Shown here: piece by piece, positions 47,701 through 58,959 of the stretch | Layout of the letters: every line of letters begins with the position of its first letter | How positions within the stretch are numbered: the stretch's first letter is position 1 | NCBI GenBank assembly: GCA_964017045.1 | Contig: OZ024808.1 | Location: 24,184,918 to 24,248,917, forward strand | Direction of reading: 5' to 3' | From: Omphiscola glabra | Taxonomy: Eukaryota > Mollusca > Gastropoda > Lymnaeidae | Length of the DNA: 64,000 nt | Notes under the pieces: model-generated | What the model saw: only the letters and a program-made list of their open reading frames with translations | What the model was told of the DNA's origin: nothing | Database searches by the model: none | Program-made: the position numbers and the translations under genes

Positions 47701-50700
47701 AATCGCCATCCTGCTGATTTTTGGCTCTTTTGACGAATGAGTTTGCCGACCGCTGGTTTACGTGGTTGTTTAATAAAATATTCGTGTTTTTCTGTCTTTT
47801 GATTCCTTAACACATTGAGCGCAAAATTTAAGAAGCTCTTTAAATTGCATAAGAAATCAATTGATTTATAATTCAATTCGCCGCACTAACGTAGATTTTT
47901 TTTTACTTGAAAGAAAATATATTTTATTACTTCTTTTACCAGATAGGAAAATGAAAGGCCCCTACCTTCCTATAAGTTTTGTGTAGTATCTAAGATTGAG
48001 CGTATGTCGAAATCTTCCCATGCAGGATTGTGATCGTGACGTGGCCCATCACGCGGGCGTATGTGATGGTGGGGGCGTAGAGATCCACCCCAACCAATGC
48101 CAGCTCTGTTGTAAAACATCAGCCTGTGTCCAGGGAGTCAACCAATTCCTTGAACAAAAGCTCACAAGTTTGTCTATATTAACAAATGATACAAGAACTC
48201 CCAAGTTGGTCTATATTAACAAATGATACAAAATCTCTCAAGTTTGTTTAAATTAACAAATGATACAAAACTTAAATAGTTTGTCTATATTAACTATTGA
48301 TACCAATGATGATGTTTTTTTCTAACTTGCTATAACAATATCTATATCAATACAATATTGCTAGGTTCATGTACGGCATTCAGCCTTTCACTTGCGGTGA
48401 CCCCAAGATGGGGCAAATGTAATTCATTATTTCTTTACAGTCATGCTTTCCCTTCTCTTGTCCCCATGCCCCATCACCATACAATCTCCACGATTAAAAC
48501 AAAACCACATGTATATTCGCGCACCCAATCTTTTAGTTGACCACAGCTGAAGAAAGTGAACGCGCATTTTGGAGTTTGATTTTGTAAAAGATAAATACAT
48601 ATGAGTCTGTAATTTTGAGCATCAACTAATAATAGACTATCGTAATGAATAGACTATCTTAAGAAATAGACTATTGTAATGAATATACTATCGTAATGAA
48701 TATACTATCGTAATGAATAGACTATCATACGGAATAGACTACCGTAATGAATAGACTATAGTAATAAATAGATTCCTGTCCAGCTTAAATGGCCACACAC
48801 ACACAAAATACATAGGATTGAAAACAAAACACATCTAATAAAAAAAAATATACATTTTGATAATTTAGTCCAAGACGGGAAAAATGTGTGTGTGTGTGTG
48901 GAAAGTAGGGTGTGTGTGTTGGGGGCTGCAGGGGATACAAGGTCTCCTGGAATCTTTATCGGGGCTTTCCCCGATTTGTTCGATTGAAAATGTTTCATAT
49001 ATTTACTTACTTAGTGTTCAAAATTTTTTAATTTATTTTTTATTATTCATAGTTTGTTTCCTTAAATTATTGGCTTAAAATTTTATACTTTTTTCAATTG
49101 TGTCACTTACACCTTCCCTTGTCCTTTAAATAAATGCAAGCCTGGATATTTAATTATCTTTTTCCTTCTTTTTTTTAAAAAAATTTTTTTTCCATATTCC
49201 TTTATTATAGCAATAAGCAGATCCTTATTGTTTTTAAAAATGAATTTTTAATTTCAGCCGCCCAGACGGCGAATCCAGGACTTTTCTGTCCTGGCACGTG
49301 CAGAGAGACCGACATCGCCACGTGTGTCCACACGGCGACGTACTGTCACGCTGATCAGGTGGGTGGGTCAGCTGAATAGTATAAACATACATTGTCAAAT
49401 TTTAATCCACAAAAATCGGTGTTTCTTTCATTTCAACGAACCTTACATTTCCCTATCAGATCCTTTATATTAACTTCACTTTTGTCCGTGGGTGGCTGGA
49501 TGGCTGGGTGGAAAAATCTTCGGACTGATAAATGACCCACTTTTCGTCAATCTATCAAGCTGAAACGTTGCACATAGATTCGTTGCCGACGAAAACACAT
49601 TCTTACAAATCTTCAGCCCCAAACAAACTTAAAAAATCTGTTTTTTTTAGGAATCGTGAAGGTAAATTACTGATAGTGCGCTAAAAGAGTTTCTTAAAAA
49701 TATATCGCAATTACATTTGATGCTTAATATATTTTCCTTTGTATTTCTGAAAAAGTTGGTGAAATAAATCTGCGGCGTAAAAGCGTGTGAGTCATTAGAA
49801 AACTAGAATATAAAATAAAAATAATAAATGCATATAAATGATTTATACGAAAAACTTTATTTTTAGGGGATGTTTAATTATTGAGATCAATTTATCTATA
49901 TCGCGACAATTAAGCGCTGTTTACGCATTTACTTTACACACAAAGACGTTTTCAAACTTGAAAATCCGAATAAAAAAACAACGCGTGTGTTTTGAACGTA
50001 CTAATCACTCCACGTAGAATTGTACTGTAGTAATTCCTTAATTTAAAGTGCACAACGAGATATGTCGAAAAAACGCAAGACACTTCCTTAAAATTACTAG
50101 ACATGAAACATGAGCCTAACATGAGTCGTTCACAATGATCTTCCTATTGTCCTATCATATTTTGCATGTCCAAGGGCAGAACTTGACTTTTTGTTGTAAT
50201 TTAAATTTATCTTCTCTGCTGATGTTAAAAATATCTTCTCTGCTCATGTTAAAAATATTTTCTCTGCTCATTTTAAAAATATCTTCTCTGCTCATGTTAA
50301 AAATATCTTCTCTGCTCATGTTAAAAATATCTTCTCTGCTCATGTTAAAAATATCTTCTCTGCTCATGTTAAAAATATCTTCTCTGCTCATGTTAAAAAT
50401 ATCTTCTCTGCTCATGTTAAAAATATCTTGTCTGCTCATGTTAAAAATATCTTCTCTGCTCATGTTAAAAATATCTTCTCTGCTGATACACACGAAAAAA
50501 CTACACTGTCCAATTAAAACTGATGAATGAATTAGTGGGGGGGGGGGGGGGGGTAAATATCCAACAATGCAAGCGGAATAGAGAAATTTAAATTAAGTAA
50601 AATCATAACAATAAAACTTAATGTGTTTGTTGTTGGTAAAACTTTCCATAACAAAATTACAACTGTTCTTTGTTTCCCCAAATCCTACATATTTTAAACG

Positions 50701-53700
50701 GTTAATGTTTTGTTGACAGTTCTGTAGAGTGGGCATCAATGACCAGTTGATGGTGGCCGGACACTGTCAAAACAAACACGATATTCAGGTAGGATGGTGA
50801 ACAGATACCGAAAAACATTATTTCAGGTTTAGTTTTGAAAGAGCAAAATTAATTCGACTTCCAGTTTTAAGTAACTCCTTAATAAATTTATCAAAGAAGA
50901 AAAAAGTTGTAAAACAGTTACGCATGTTTAGATAGGTAACAAGGAAAACAATTTTACTAAGTTAACAATACAGTGGAGCAATGTTATCGTTTTGTTTTTA
51001 TTTTTTTAAAACTAAAATTCTCAGAAATGCAACGATGACCAGACTAGACACCCGTGTGTCCTAGGCGTCAGCCAGCCTGGACACCAGGCTGTGTGTACAT
51101 GGGACTGCTGTCAGACTACGGATTGCCTGACTGCGCACTTTGGCGCATACATGGGTAATAAACAGTGTGGCCGCCTTGTCTCACAAACATCGTTTATATT
51201 TTTAATATATACGTGTTTAATTGATTTGAACTATTTCTAAAAATTTATATTATATCTCTAATTTTAAAATCCACTTAGAATTTGGGGTGGGGGGGGGGGG
51301 GTTTACGAAAAAATATTGATATGTAAGGGACTTTTTAAAGCATTTTCTGTCATTTGCGCACTTTTTTCTGAATAATTAATGATGATTTTCGATCATATTT
51401 ATTTTTCTTAATTTATCCTTTTAAACATAAAATCATAATTTGTAATACAACTTTAAAAAATAGCACAGTTTCTTAAAGGAATCTTTGAAATATATCATAA
51501 AAAAACAGAAAACATAATACATTTAGCTTTAGCTTTGTTAGTGGTGTTAGCAGCAGCAAAAAACCAAGCCTCAAAATGTATTCTATATATTTTTATTTGA
51601 TCATTCTTTTATTATTTTAACAGTAAAAATGTGATGTCGAATCACAGGTAAATATTAAAACATAAACACACTTATGTTCCGTTGCGCAAGAGTTCACCAT
51701 TGCCAGGTAAAGTAGGCGCCAAATGTAGCAGTACTGGTTCTAAAGCATCTTGAACGCACACTTGCGTTTGTCGCCCTGAATAGATTAAGCCGGCGCATGC
51801 TCCTTTGAGCTGTCGAGGATGTTGTGTTGGGCTCTTGTTGTTGACAATGGAGGAAACAAACATTAAAAGTTGATCATTATTTTTCGCTCTCATTAATAAA
51901 GTGATTGCGATTGGGGGACCATGTTTTAATAAAGAAGTCTGCACAGCTCCAAGACAGCTAGAAATTTCAATGAGATGGCACATTCACGGCGTCTATTGCT
52001 ATGGTATTTCGCCATTATGGAAGTGTATTGTGTCAACGGAAGAGGAAGCCTGGTCGAGCAGTACATGTTTCAATCGTCGGAATCACGGCCTTTGCTCCAG
52101 AAGGTGCTGCGTTCTCCAATAAGAAACTTATGAGAAAGATCTTTCTAAACTGAACATCTTTCAAACTGAACATCTTTCAAACTGAACATCTTTCAAAATG
52201 AACATCAGCCGTTCGCCGATTGTTCAAGAAACATAGGTGCATTTTCACTCTGCGTAAAAAGGTTGGAAAATGATTGATGGAGCCGGATCTGTGAGCCAGG
52301 ATGATGTATTGTGGACAATTAGGGAGCGAGATCTGTGAGCCAGGATGATGTATTGTGGGACAATTATTGCCATGGTGTTCAAGGATACAATTTTTTTGAA
52401 GGAATGCGGGGAATCTCCGAAGAACGCCATATTTACTTTACAGCCAGTCAGATTCTCCTTTCAGATTCTGATGACAGAGTACCCTTTCCGGGCCGTGTTA
52501 TATTGTGATTTTTAAAAAACTGTATCGGAATATTTCTTCAAACATGATCAACATCTACGTACCAACACAAAAATGTGACTAACTATGAATCGTATTTTCC
52601 CTTCGTGGAGAGACAGACTTCCGACAACTGCCCTTCAATAAAATCGTTGCCACTTCTAAAGTCACGTAAATGCTGAGGCTATGCACAGTAGACAAACGCA
52701 AGTACGCACTCAAGATGCTAAGAGCTTCAGTGCTGGCAGGTTTGCTGCTAAATGTATGTTAATTGTATGTAACCCACCCCCCCCCCCTAACCGTATGACT
52801 GGATGATCCTAGTCGATTTGACGGACGAACAACAACAACAACAATTGTTTACAGTTGTTCCTTCTGCAGGCCTCAGCACGATTAGCCACACGGCACTACC
52901 ACCGCAAACATCCACTCCAGCCATGACACAAGCCCCCGCTTCTACACCGGCCCCCACTTCCACGCCAGCTCCGACTGCTACACCAGGTCATGTGGCTCTG
53001 ACACGTAAGTATGGTGTCATGGTGTCTTGCACTTTCGTGCTGGCGACATCGACACGATGCTATGTCGGCTTGGTGTCATGACGTTGCGTTCATTTTTATA
53101 TCATTCCAGGAATCTTGCGACCAACAAATTAAACGTTATTTCGAGAGTCCTATTCATTTAGTGAACTATTTGTTTAATGAGTATAGCTATTGCATTAAAA
53201 GATCAGTTCTTGTGAAGAAACATAAGCATTTTGTACATAAACCTAACAGCAGCAGTAACAGTAGCAGTAACGGTAGCAGTAACAGTAGCAGTAACAGTAA
53301 CAGTAGCAGTAACAGTAACAGTAGCAGTAGCAGTAGCATTAACAGCAGCAGTAACAGTAGCAGTAACAGTAACAGTAGTAGTAGCAGTATCAGTAGCAGT
53401 AGCAGTAACAGTAACAGTATCAGTAACAGTAGCAGTAGCAGTAACAGTAACAGTAACAGTAGCAGTAGCAGTAACAGTAACAGAAGCAGTAGCAGTAACA
53501 GTTACAGTAGCAGTAACAGTAACAGTAACAGTATCAGTAACAGTAGCAGTAGCAGTAACAGTAGCAGTAGCAGTAACAGTAGCAGTAACAGTAACAGTAA
53601 CAGTAGCAGTAACAGTAGCAGTAACAGTAACAGTAGCAGCAGCAGCAGTAACAGTAACAGTACCAGTAACAGTAGCAGTAGCAGTAACAGTAACGGTAGC

Positions 53701-56700
53701 AGTAGCAGTAACAGTAGCAGTAACAGTAACAGTATCAGTAACAGTAACAGTAGCAGTAACAGTAACAGTATCAGTAACAGTAACAGTAGCAGTAACAGTA
53801 ACAGTATCAGTAACAGTAACAGTAGCAGTAACAGTAACAGTAGCAGTAACAGTAACAGTAACAGTAGCAGTAACAGTAACAGTATCAGTAACAGTAACAG
53901 TATCAGTAACAGTAGCAGTAGCAGTAACAGTAACAGTAGCAGTAACAGTAACAGTATCAGTAACAGTAGCAGTAGCAGTAACAGTAACAGTAGCAGTAAC
54001 AGTAACAGTATCAGTAGCGGTAACAGTAGCAGTAGCAGTAGCAGTAACAGAAGCAGTAACAGTAGCAGTAGCAGTAACAGTAACGGTAGCAGTAGCAGTA
54101 ACAGTAGCAGTAACAGTAACAGTATCAGTAACAGTAACAGTAGCAGTAACAGTAACAGTATCAGTAACAGTAACAGTATCAGTAACAGTAGCAGTAGCAG
54201 TAACAGTAGCAGTAGCAGTAACAGTAACAGTATCAGTAACAGTAACAGTAGCAGTAACAGTAACAGTAGCAGTAACAGTAACAGTAACAGTAGCAGTAAC
54301 AGTAACAGTATCAGTAACATTAACATTATCAGTAACAGTAGCAGTAGCAGTAACAGTAACAGTAGCAGTAACAGTAGCAGTAACAGTAACAGTATCAGTA
54401 ACAGTAGCAGTAGCAGTAACAGTAACAGTAGCAGTAACAGTAACAGTAGCAGTAGCAGTAACAGTAACAGTATCAGTACCAGTAGCAGTAGCAGTAACAG
54501 TAACAGTAGCAGTAGCAGTAACAGTAACAGAAGCAGTAGCAGTAACAGTTACAGTAGCAGTAACAGTAACAGTAACAGTAACAGTATCAGTAACAGTAGC
54601 AGTAGCAGTAACAGTAGCAGTAGCAGTAACAGTATCAGTAACAGTAACAGTAACAGTAGCAGTAACAGTAGCAGTAACAGTAACAGTAGCAGCAGCAGCA
54701 GTAACAGTAACAGTATCAGTAACAGTAGCAGTAGCAGTAACAGTAATGGTAGCAGTAGCAGTAACAGTAGCAGTAACAGTAACAGTATCAGTAACAGTAA
54801 CAGTAGCAGTAACAGTAACAGTATCAGTAACAGTAACAGTATCAGTAACAGTAGCAGTAGCAGTAACAGTAACAGTAGCAGTAGCAGTAACAGTAACAGT
54901 ATCAGTAACAGTAACAGTAGCAGTAACAGTAACAGTAGCAGTAACAGTAACAGTAACAGTAGCAGTAACAGTAACAGTAGCAGTAACAGTAACAGTAACA
55001 GTATCAGTAACAGTAACAGTATCAGTAACAGTAGCAGTAGCAGTAACAGTAACAGTAACAGTAGCAGTAACAGTAACAGTATCAGTAACAGTAGCAGTAG
55101 CAGTAACAGTAACAGTAGCAGTAGCAGTAACAGTAACAGTATCAGTAGCAGTAACAGTAGCAGTAACAGTAGCGGTAACAGTAGCAGTAGCAGTAGCAGT
55201 AACAGAAGCAGTAACAGTAGCAGTAACAGTAACAATTGGCGCAAGGTTGACTACCAACAAGAACGTATTCTCCAGCAAATGATACAACGGACAACTCTAT
55301 TTTTGTTCAATTTCATTTAGCCTGCAATGCTGTCTCTTGGAGTCTGTATGTTTGCTTGTCCTGATCAAAATAAAAACAAGAACTCAGTACAGGAGCTCCT
55401 CATTCCTTCCAAAGACAATAAAGGAATGGAACAATCTTCCAAAAGTAACAGCTGAGGCGACTACACCTGACACATTTGTGGCTCTTGCCTCCTGTCTTGC
55501 AACCAGTGAATTATCCCCTTAAAAAACCACGCACATTAACATCGCGAACCCCTCTGAACCATAGGAGCCGTAATGACCAATCCATTGATCGTGGGCCCTG
55601 AAAGCATAGAAGAAGAATCTCGTAACTGGCTGATTTGTTTAACTCTAGACATGCGTCTTTTACGTTTGTATTACCTGTGTTATTTGTACGTGTGTATTAC
55701 CTGTGTTATTCGTGCGTGTTTTTTTACCTGTGTTATTCATACGTTTGTTTTATCTGTGTTATTTGTACATGTGTACTACCTGTGTTAAAAAATATGATCT
55801 AATAAGTTCGTTTTCTGAATGTTAATGACCAAATTTATTCTTCTTATCTGGACTTACACCACTTACACTTTGATTGCCTTATAATTAATGAAAAGAAAAC
55901 CGCTTTTAAATCATTTAAAATAAAAGAAAAAAGTAATATTGTGGCTTATTTATGTAAACGTTAAAAGTATACCATTAATGAAGAAAATGTTGCTTTTATT
56001 TAATTTCCAAGTATTATAAAATCGATATTACATTTAAAAGTTGCTAAACAATGTCAGACCTCAAGAATAATATCAAATATTATCTATAAACTTGATACAA
56101 AAATTCTTTATTGATTTTAAAAAAAACATTTTCTAAAAATGTTTTTTAAATCTGTTTTTCGTCAATAAAACACATTTTTGGGAATAGTATGGCGATTGTA
56201 CGGTCTAAAGAACACTTACATACTGACTATTAACTGCTCACCTGTCTGATTTCACATGTACATGCTTGCTATTCACTGCTTATCGGCATTTGTTCAAAAC
56301 AATATACTCGCTATTAACTTCTTATCTGCATTGGTTCACAATTACATGGTCACTATTCACCGCACATCTGCATTGGTTCACAATTACATGCTCACTATTC
56401 AATTCTTATCTGCATTGGTTCACAATTACATGGTCACTATTCACTGCACATCTGCATTGTTTCACAATTGCATGGTCACTATTCACCGCACATCTGCATT
56501 GGTTCACAATTACATGCTCACTATTCAATTCTTATCTGCATTGGTTCACAATAACATGCTCACTATTCACCGCACATCTGCATTGGTTCACAATTACATG
56601 CTCACTATTCAATTCTTATCTGCATTGGTTCACAATTACATGGTCACTATTCACTGCACATCTGCATTGTTTCACAATTGCATGGTCACTATTTACCGCA

Positions 56701-58399
56701 CATCTGCATTGGTTCACAATTACATGCTCACTATTCAATTCTTATCTGCATTGGTTCACAATTACATGCTCACTATTCAATTCTTATCTGCATTGGTTCA
56801 CAATTGCATGGTCACTATTCACCGCACATCTGCATTGGTTCACAATTACATGCTCACTATTCAATTCTTATCTGCATTGGTACACAATTACATGCTCACT
56901 ATTCACCGCACATCTGCATTGATTCACAATTACATGCTCACTATTCAATTCTTATCTGCATTGGTTCACAATTACATGCTGACTATTCACAGCACATCCG
57001 GTCAATTGCACCAAATGTGACGAGTATTGTAGAAATAATGAGATGGAAGTCACGTGTCCAGACGGATTCTGCTCTCTGACCGTGGAGGATGGTGTTGGTG
57101 GCAGCAGAGTAATTAAAAAAGGGTAAGAGTAAGTAGATAGAGTCTTACAGTTAAATGCTGAGTACCATCTATCCAGCACGGACATGCCAGATGGGCTATC
57201 ATGCGTTTGTTTATTGCAAAGTCCAAACTGTGAATAGAGGTGACACGTAAGCGTATTGTGACCTGTCGAATGACAATTCGGGCTGTGATACATATTCGTA
57301 TTGTGACCTGTCGAATGAGAACTCGGGCTGTGATACATAACTGTAATGTGACCAGTCGAATGAGAACCCAGGCTGTGATACATAGCGGTACTGTGACCAG
57401 TCGAATGAGAACCCAGGCTGTGACACATAACTGTACTGTGACCAGTCGAATGAGAACTCAGGGCTCTGGTACATGGCATGTACTCTAGGAAAAATATGCT
57501 GCATTTATTTTTTAATTAACGGTACGATCTTTCTTCACTGCCAGTCTTTTAAGTAAATTTCGCGGGGCAATGCAACCGACATGACAGCCATCTTGCAGAT
57601 TATATCAAATTTAGATTTTTTGTTTTGTTTTGTTTTTTCAGGAGTGGACAGTTTTTCCTGTTTCAGTTAAAGTTAAATAAAAAAAAAAAAAACAAGAATG
57701 CCATTGTGTATAAATTCTTTGTAAAATTTGTCGAGCCATTTCAAAACTGGCTTGTTTTATTTATGCTGCCTAGATCAGCACGATGGCATCAGCCGTGACA
57801 TTAAAGTTTCAATCTTAAAAAATGATCTTTCCTTTCAAAACAAATACTGGCTCGTTAATGTCATTGTGCTTTACGTGGTAAATTATTTGTGCTACAGCTT
57901 GAACTGATGGTCTAAAACTAACAAATGTTAACGATTATTTGTTATATTGCTTGAAATGATCTGGTCTAAAACTAACAAATGTTAACGATTATTTGTTATA
58001 TGGCTTGAAATGATCTGGTCTAAAACTAACAAATGTTAACGATTATTTGTTATATGGCTTGAAATGATCTGGTCTAAAACTAACAAATGTTAACGATTAT
58101 TTGTTATATGGCTTGAAATGATCTGGTCTACAACTAACAAATGTTAACGTTTATTTGTTATATGGCTTGAAATTATCTGGTATAAAAATAAAACTAACAA
58201 AAATTAACGTTCCACAAGGTGTTTAAACCAAGACATGTGCACGACGTTCTGGGTGGAATGGAACGCGAATCCACTGTGCCACGACGTCCTTGGCAATCCC
58301 GCAAGGACGTCCAATCAAGACTTGTCTTGTACGTATTGCTGCACAGGTGACCACTGTAACTCTGACCTTGCTAAAATGAGCGTTTTCCAATGTGTGTAA
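44701..58399 (+). CDS. Gene D: secreted three-LU-domain protein with short Thr/Pro linker
   Basis: Exons: 44701-44737, 46230-46357, 46927-46983, 48026-48167, 49258-49358, 50720-50788, 51025-51154, 52870-53004, 56993-57122, 58219-58399. Joined length 1110 nt, 369 aa plus TAA, no internal stop. Signal MWKEALVFFLFLG, then WCVAQPHAG. Domain 1: CYHC, PAC, VTC, VCSISYG, LRC, DC, VC, NQCQLCC, AC. Domain 2: FCPGTC, DIATC, TYC, FCRVG, GHC, KC, HPC, VCTWDCC, DC. Linker of 45 residues (TPAP, STPAPT). Domain 3: NCTKC, EYC, VTC, GFC, GC, MC, LC, LSC, TYCC, then HCN. An extra, thirteenth Cys sits next to the C-terminus (VFQCV). Exon 4 is one codon longer than its paralogs and uses a weak GTTTGT donor. Same subtype as the second half of gene A. 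Confidence 0.87.
45149..45344. mobile_element. hAT MITE with perfect 8-bp target duplication
   Basis: Left end CAGTGGTACTCAACCT, right end complement CAGCGGTTCTCAACCTGTAG, both flanked by GTCTAGGG (45141-45148 and 45345-45352). Ends match those of the larger hAT element at 25774-27906. No coding capacity. The matching site in gene C (29631-29638) is empty. Confidence 0.92.
47085..47460 (+). repeat. Dispersed repeat family copy in gene D intron 3
   Basis: GAGCTGAAACTTAACGCGTA, then GACTCGTTACCGATGATAAC, then ATAAATCTGCGTTGTGAATG and GTCATTAGGAT. Same order as the copy at 49485-49805 in intron 5. Confidence 0.6.
47573..47755. mobile_element. hAT-type MITE, CAGTGGTCGGCAAA family
   Basis: Terminal inverted repeats CAGTGGTCGGCAAA and complement CAGCGGTCGGCAAA, body with GATTTTTGGCTCTTTTGACG. 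Flanking 8-mers (TCCTAAGG, GTTTACGT) do not match, so no target duplication is seen. A 3' fragment of a second copy is at about 62219-62268. Confidence 0.8.
48155..48300 (+). repeat. Tandem repeat that includes the exon 4 donor of gene D
   Basis: Units of about 38 bp of CTCACAAGTTTGTCTATATT plus AACAAATGATACAA, four copies. The first unit contains the 3' end of exon 4 and its donor (ACAA then GTTTGT). Confidence 0.75.
49485..49805 (+). repeat. Dispersed repeat family copy in gene D intron 5
   Basis: GGTGGCTGGATGGCTGGGTG, then AAGCTGAAACGTTGCACATA, GATTCGTTGCCGACGAAAAC and AATAAATCTGCGGCGTAAAA. Fullest plus-strand copy in the window. Confidence 0.6.
50200..50490. repeat. 24-bp minisatellite in gene D intron 5
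   Basis: About 12 copies of TCTCTGCTCATGTTAAAAAT plus ATCT. A unit divisible by three gives false ORFs on both strands. Confidence 0.95.
51640..52450. other. Unexplained block in gene D intron 7
   Basis: A more complex, less AT-rich stretch with a 103-codon minus-strand ORF (51983-51672) and a tandem of AACTGAACATCTTTCAA at about 52145-52205. I recognise no domain. It may be a worn mobile element. Confidence 0.3.
52870..53004 (+). CDS. Gene D linker exon
   Basis: 135 nt, phase 1-1: GLSTISHTALPPQTSTPAMT, then QAPASTPAPTSTPAPTATPG. Ala/Ser richer and much shorter than in B and C. Confidence 0.82.
53235..55235. repeat. 2-kb (AGTAAC/AGTAGC/AGTATC) microsatellite in gene D intron 8
   Basis: About 2,000 bp of in-phase triplets AGT, AAC, AGC and occasional ATC, AGA or GGT. 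The largest ORFs of the window lie here (Ser/Asn on one frame, Thr/Val and poly-Leu on others), but it falls between linker exon 53004 and domain 3 exon 56993. Higher-order blocks of several hundred bp recur, for example around 53650-53900, 54070-54330 and 54690-55000. Confidence 0.95.
55320..55620 (+). mobile_element. LINE ORF2 3' end and tail
   Basis: Frame 55337-55522 reads ...TQYRSSSFLPKTIKEWNNLP, then a short tail and a stop. This is the usual C-terminal motif (FFPRTIxxWNxLP) of CR1/L2/Jockey-like reverse transcriptase ORFs. The tail contains CATTGATCGTGGGCCCTGAA, shared with the SINE at 20806-20945. Confidence 0.75.
55640..55790. repeat. About 20-bp TGTGTATTACCTGTGTTATT repeat
   Basis: Five to six degenerate units in gene D intron 8, just after the LINE tail. 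Confidence 0.8.
56256..56992 (+). repeat. 42-bp minisatellite ending in the exon 9 acceptor of gene D
   Basis: About 17 units alternating CACAATTACATGCTCACTAT plus TCAATTCTTATCTGCATTGGTT and CACAATTACATGGTCACTAT plus TCACCGCACATCTGCATTGGTT. The last unit reads CTATTCACAGCACATCCGG, where CCG became CAG, forming the acceptor used by exon 56993-57122. Units of 42 bp keep frames open (HNYMLTIQFLSALV). Confidence 0.92.
57235..57475. repeat. 45-bp minisatellite in gene D intron 9
   Basis: Five units such as TGTGACCAGTCGAATGAGAA plus CCCAGGCTGTGATACATAAC. Confidence 0.9.
57895..58200. repeat. 54-bp minisatellite in gene D intron 9
   Basis: Five units with AAAACTAACAAATGTTAACG, ATTATTTGTTATATGGCTTG and AAATGATCTGGTCT, ending just before the exon 10 acceptor at 58218. 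Confidence 0.92.
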
Positions 58400-58699
58400 A
58401 ATTGAAGACGTGTAAATTGGCCTAGTCTCTATTTATCTAAACCGGTCTTGCATAAAGATTTCAAATGGATTTCTAGTACAAGACTTCGATAATATAACCA
58501 AATGTAAGAAAATCGAAAGAAAAAAAATACATCTGTTGTCAGAATGATTTTTTTTTTTAATTATTTTTTTTTTGCTTGTTGTTTTAAATATTGTCTGTTT
58601 ATTTTTGTGGCAAAAAATTAGAGCATACGGGTATTGTTGTGTCTCTGATTGCAATGGAACCCTTACTGCTAAGATAAGAGCTAATAACACACTCAGCAC

Positions 58700-58955
58700 A
58701 ACTGGCCTGACCCCTCTCTCTCTCTTTCCCTCTCTCTCTCCCTCTCTCTCTCTCTTCCCCTCTCTCACCCTCTCTCTAACCCCTCTCTCTCCTCTCTCTT
58801 CACCTCTCTCTCCCTATCTCTCTCCCTCTCTCTCTTCCCCTCTCTCCCTCTCTCTCTCCCCCTCTCTCTCTCTCCCTCTTTCTCTCTAACCCCTCTCTCT
58901 CCCCTCTCTTTCCCCCCTCTCTCTCTCTCCCTATCTCTTTCTCTCTGTCATTCTG
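58700..58955. repeat. CT-rich tract 3' of gene D
   Basis: (CT)n and CCCTCTCTCT runs; false Ser/Leu and Arg/Glu ORFs on the two strands. Confidence 0.95.
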
Positions 58956-58959
58956 TCCC

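Noticed and set aside
51672..51983. 103-codon minus-strand ORF
   Set aside because: Lies inside gene D intron 7, no recognised motif, no support beyond being open.
53011..55320. 769-codon Ser/Asn ORF and other very long ORFs on both strands
   Set aside because: They are read-through of a triplet microsatellite lying in intron 8 of gene D; six-frame openness and lack of any non-repeat domain rule out a gene.
56256..57079. 254- and 218-codon plus-strand ORFs
   Set aside because: 42-bp minisatellite. The first of these runs into the true exon 9 but in a different frame from the cysteine-coding one.
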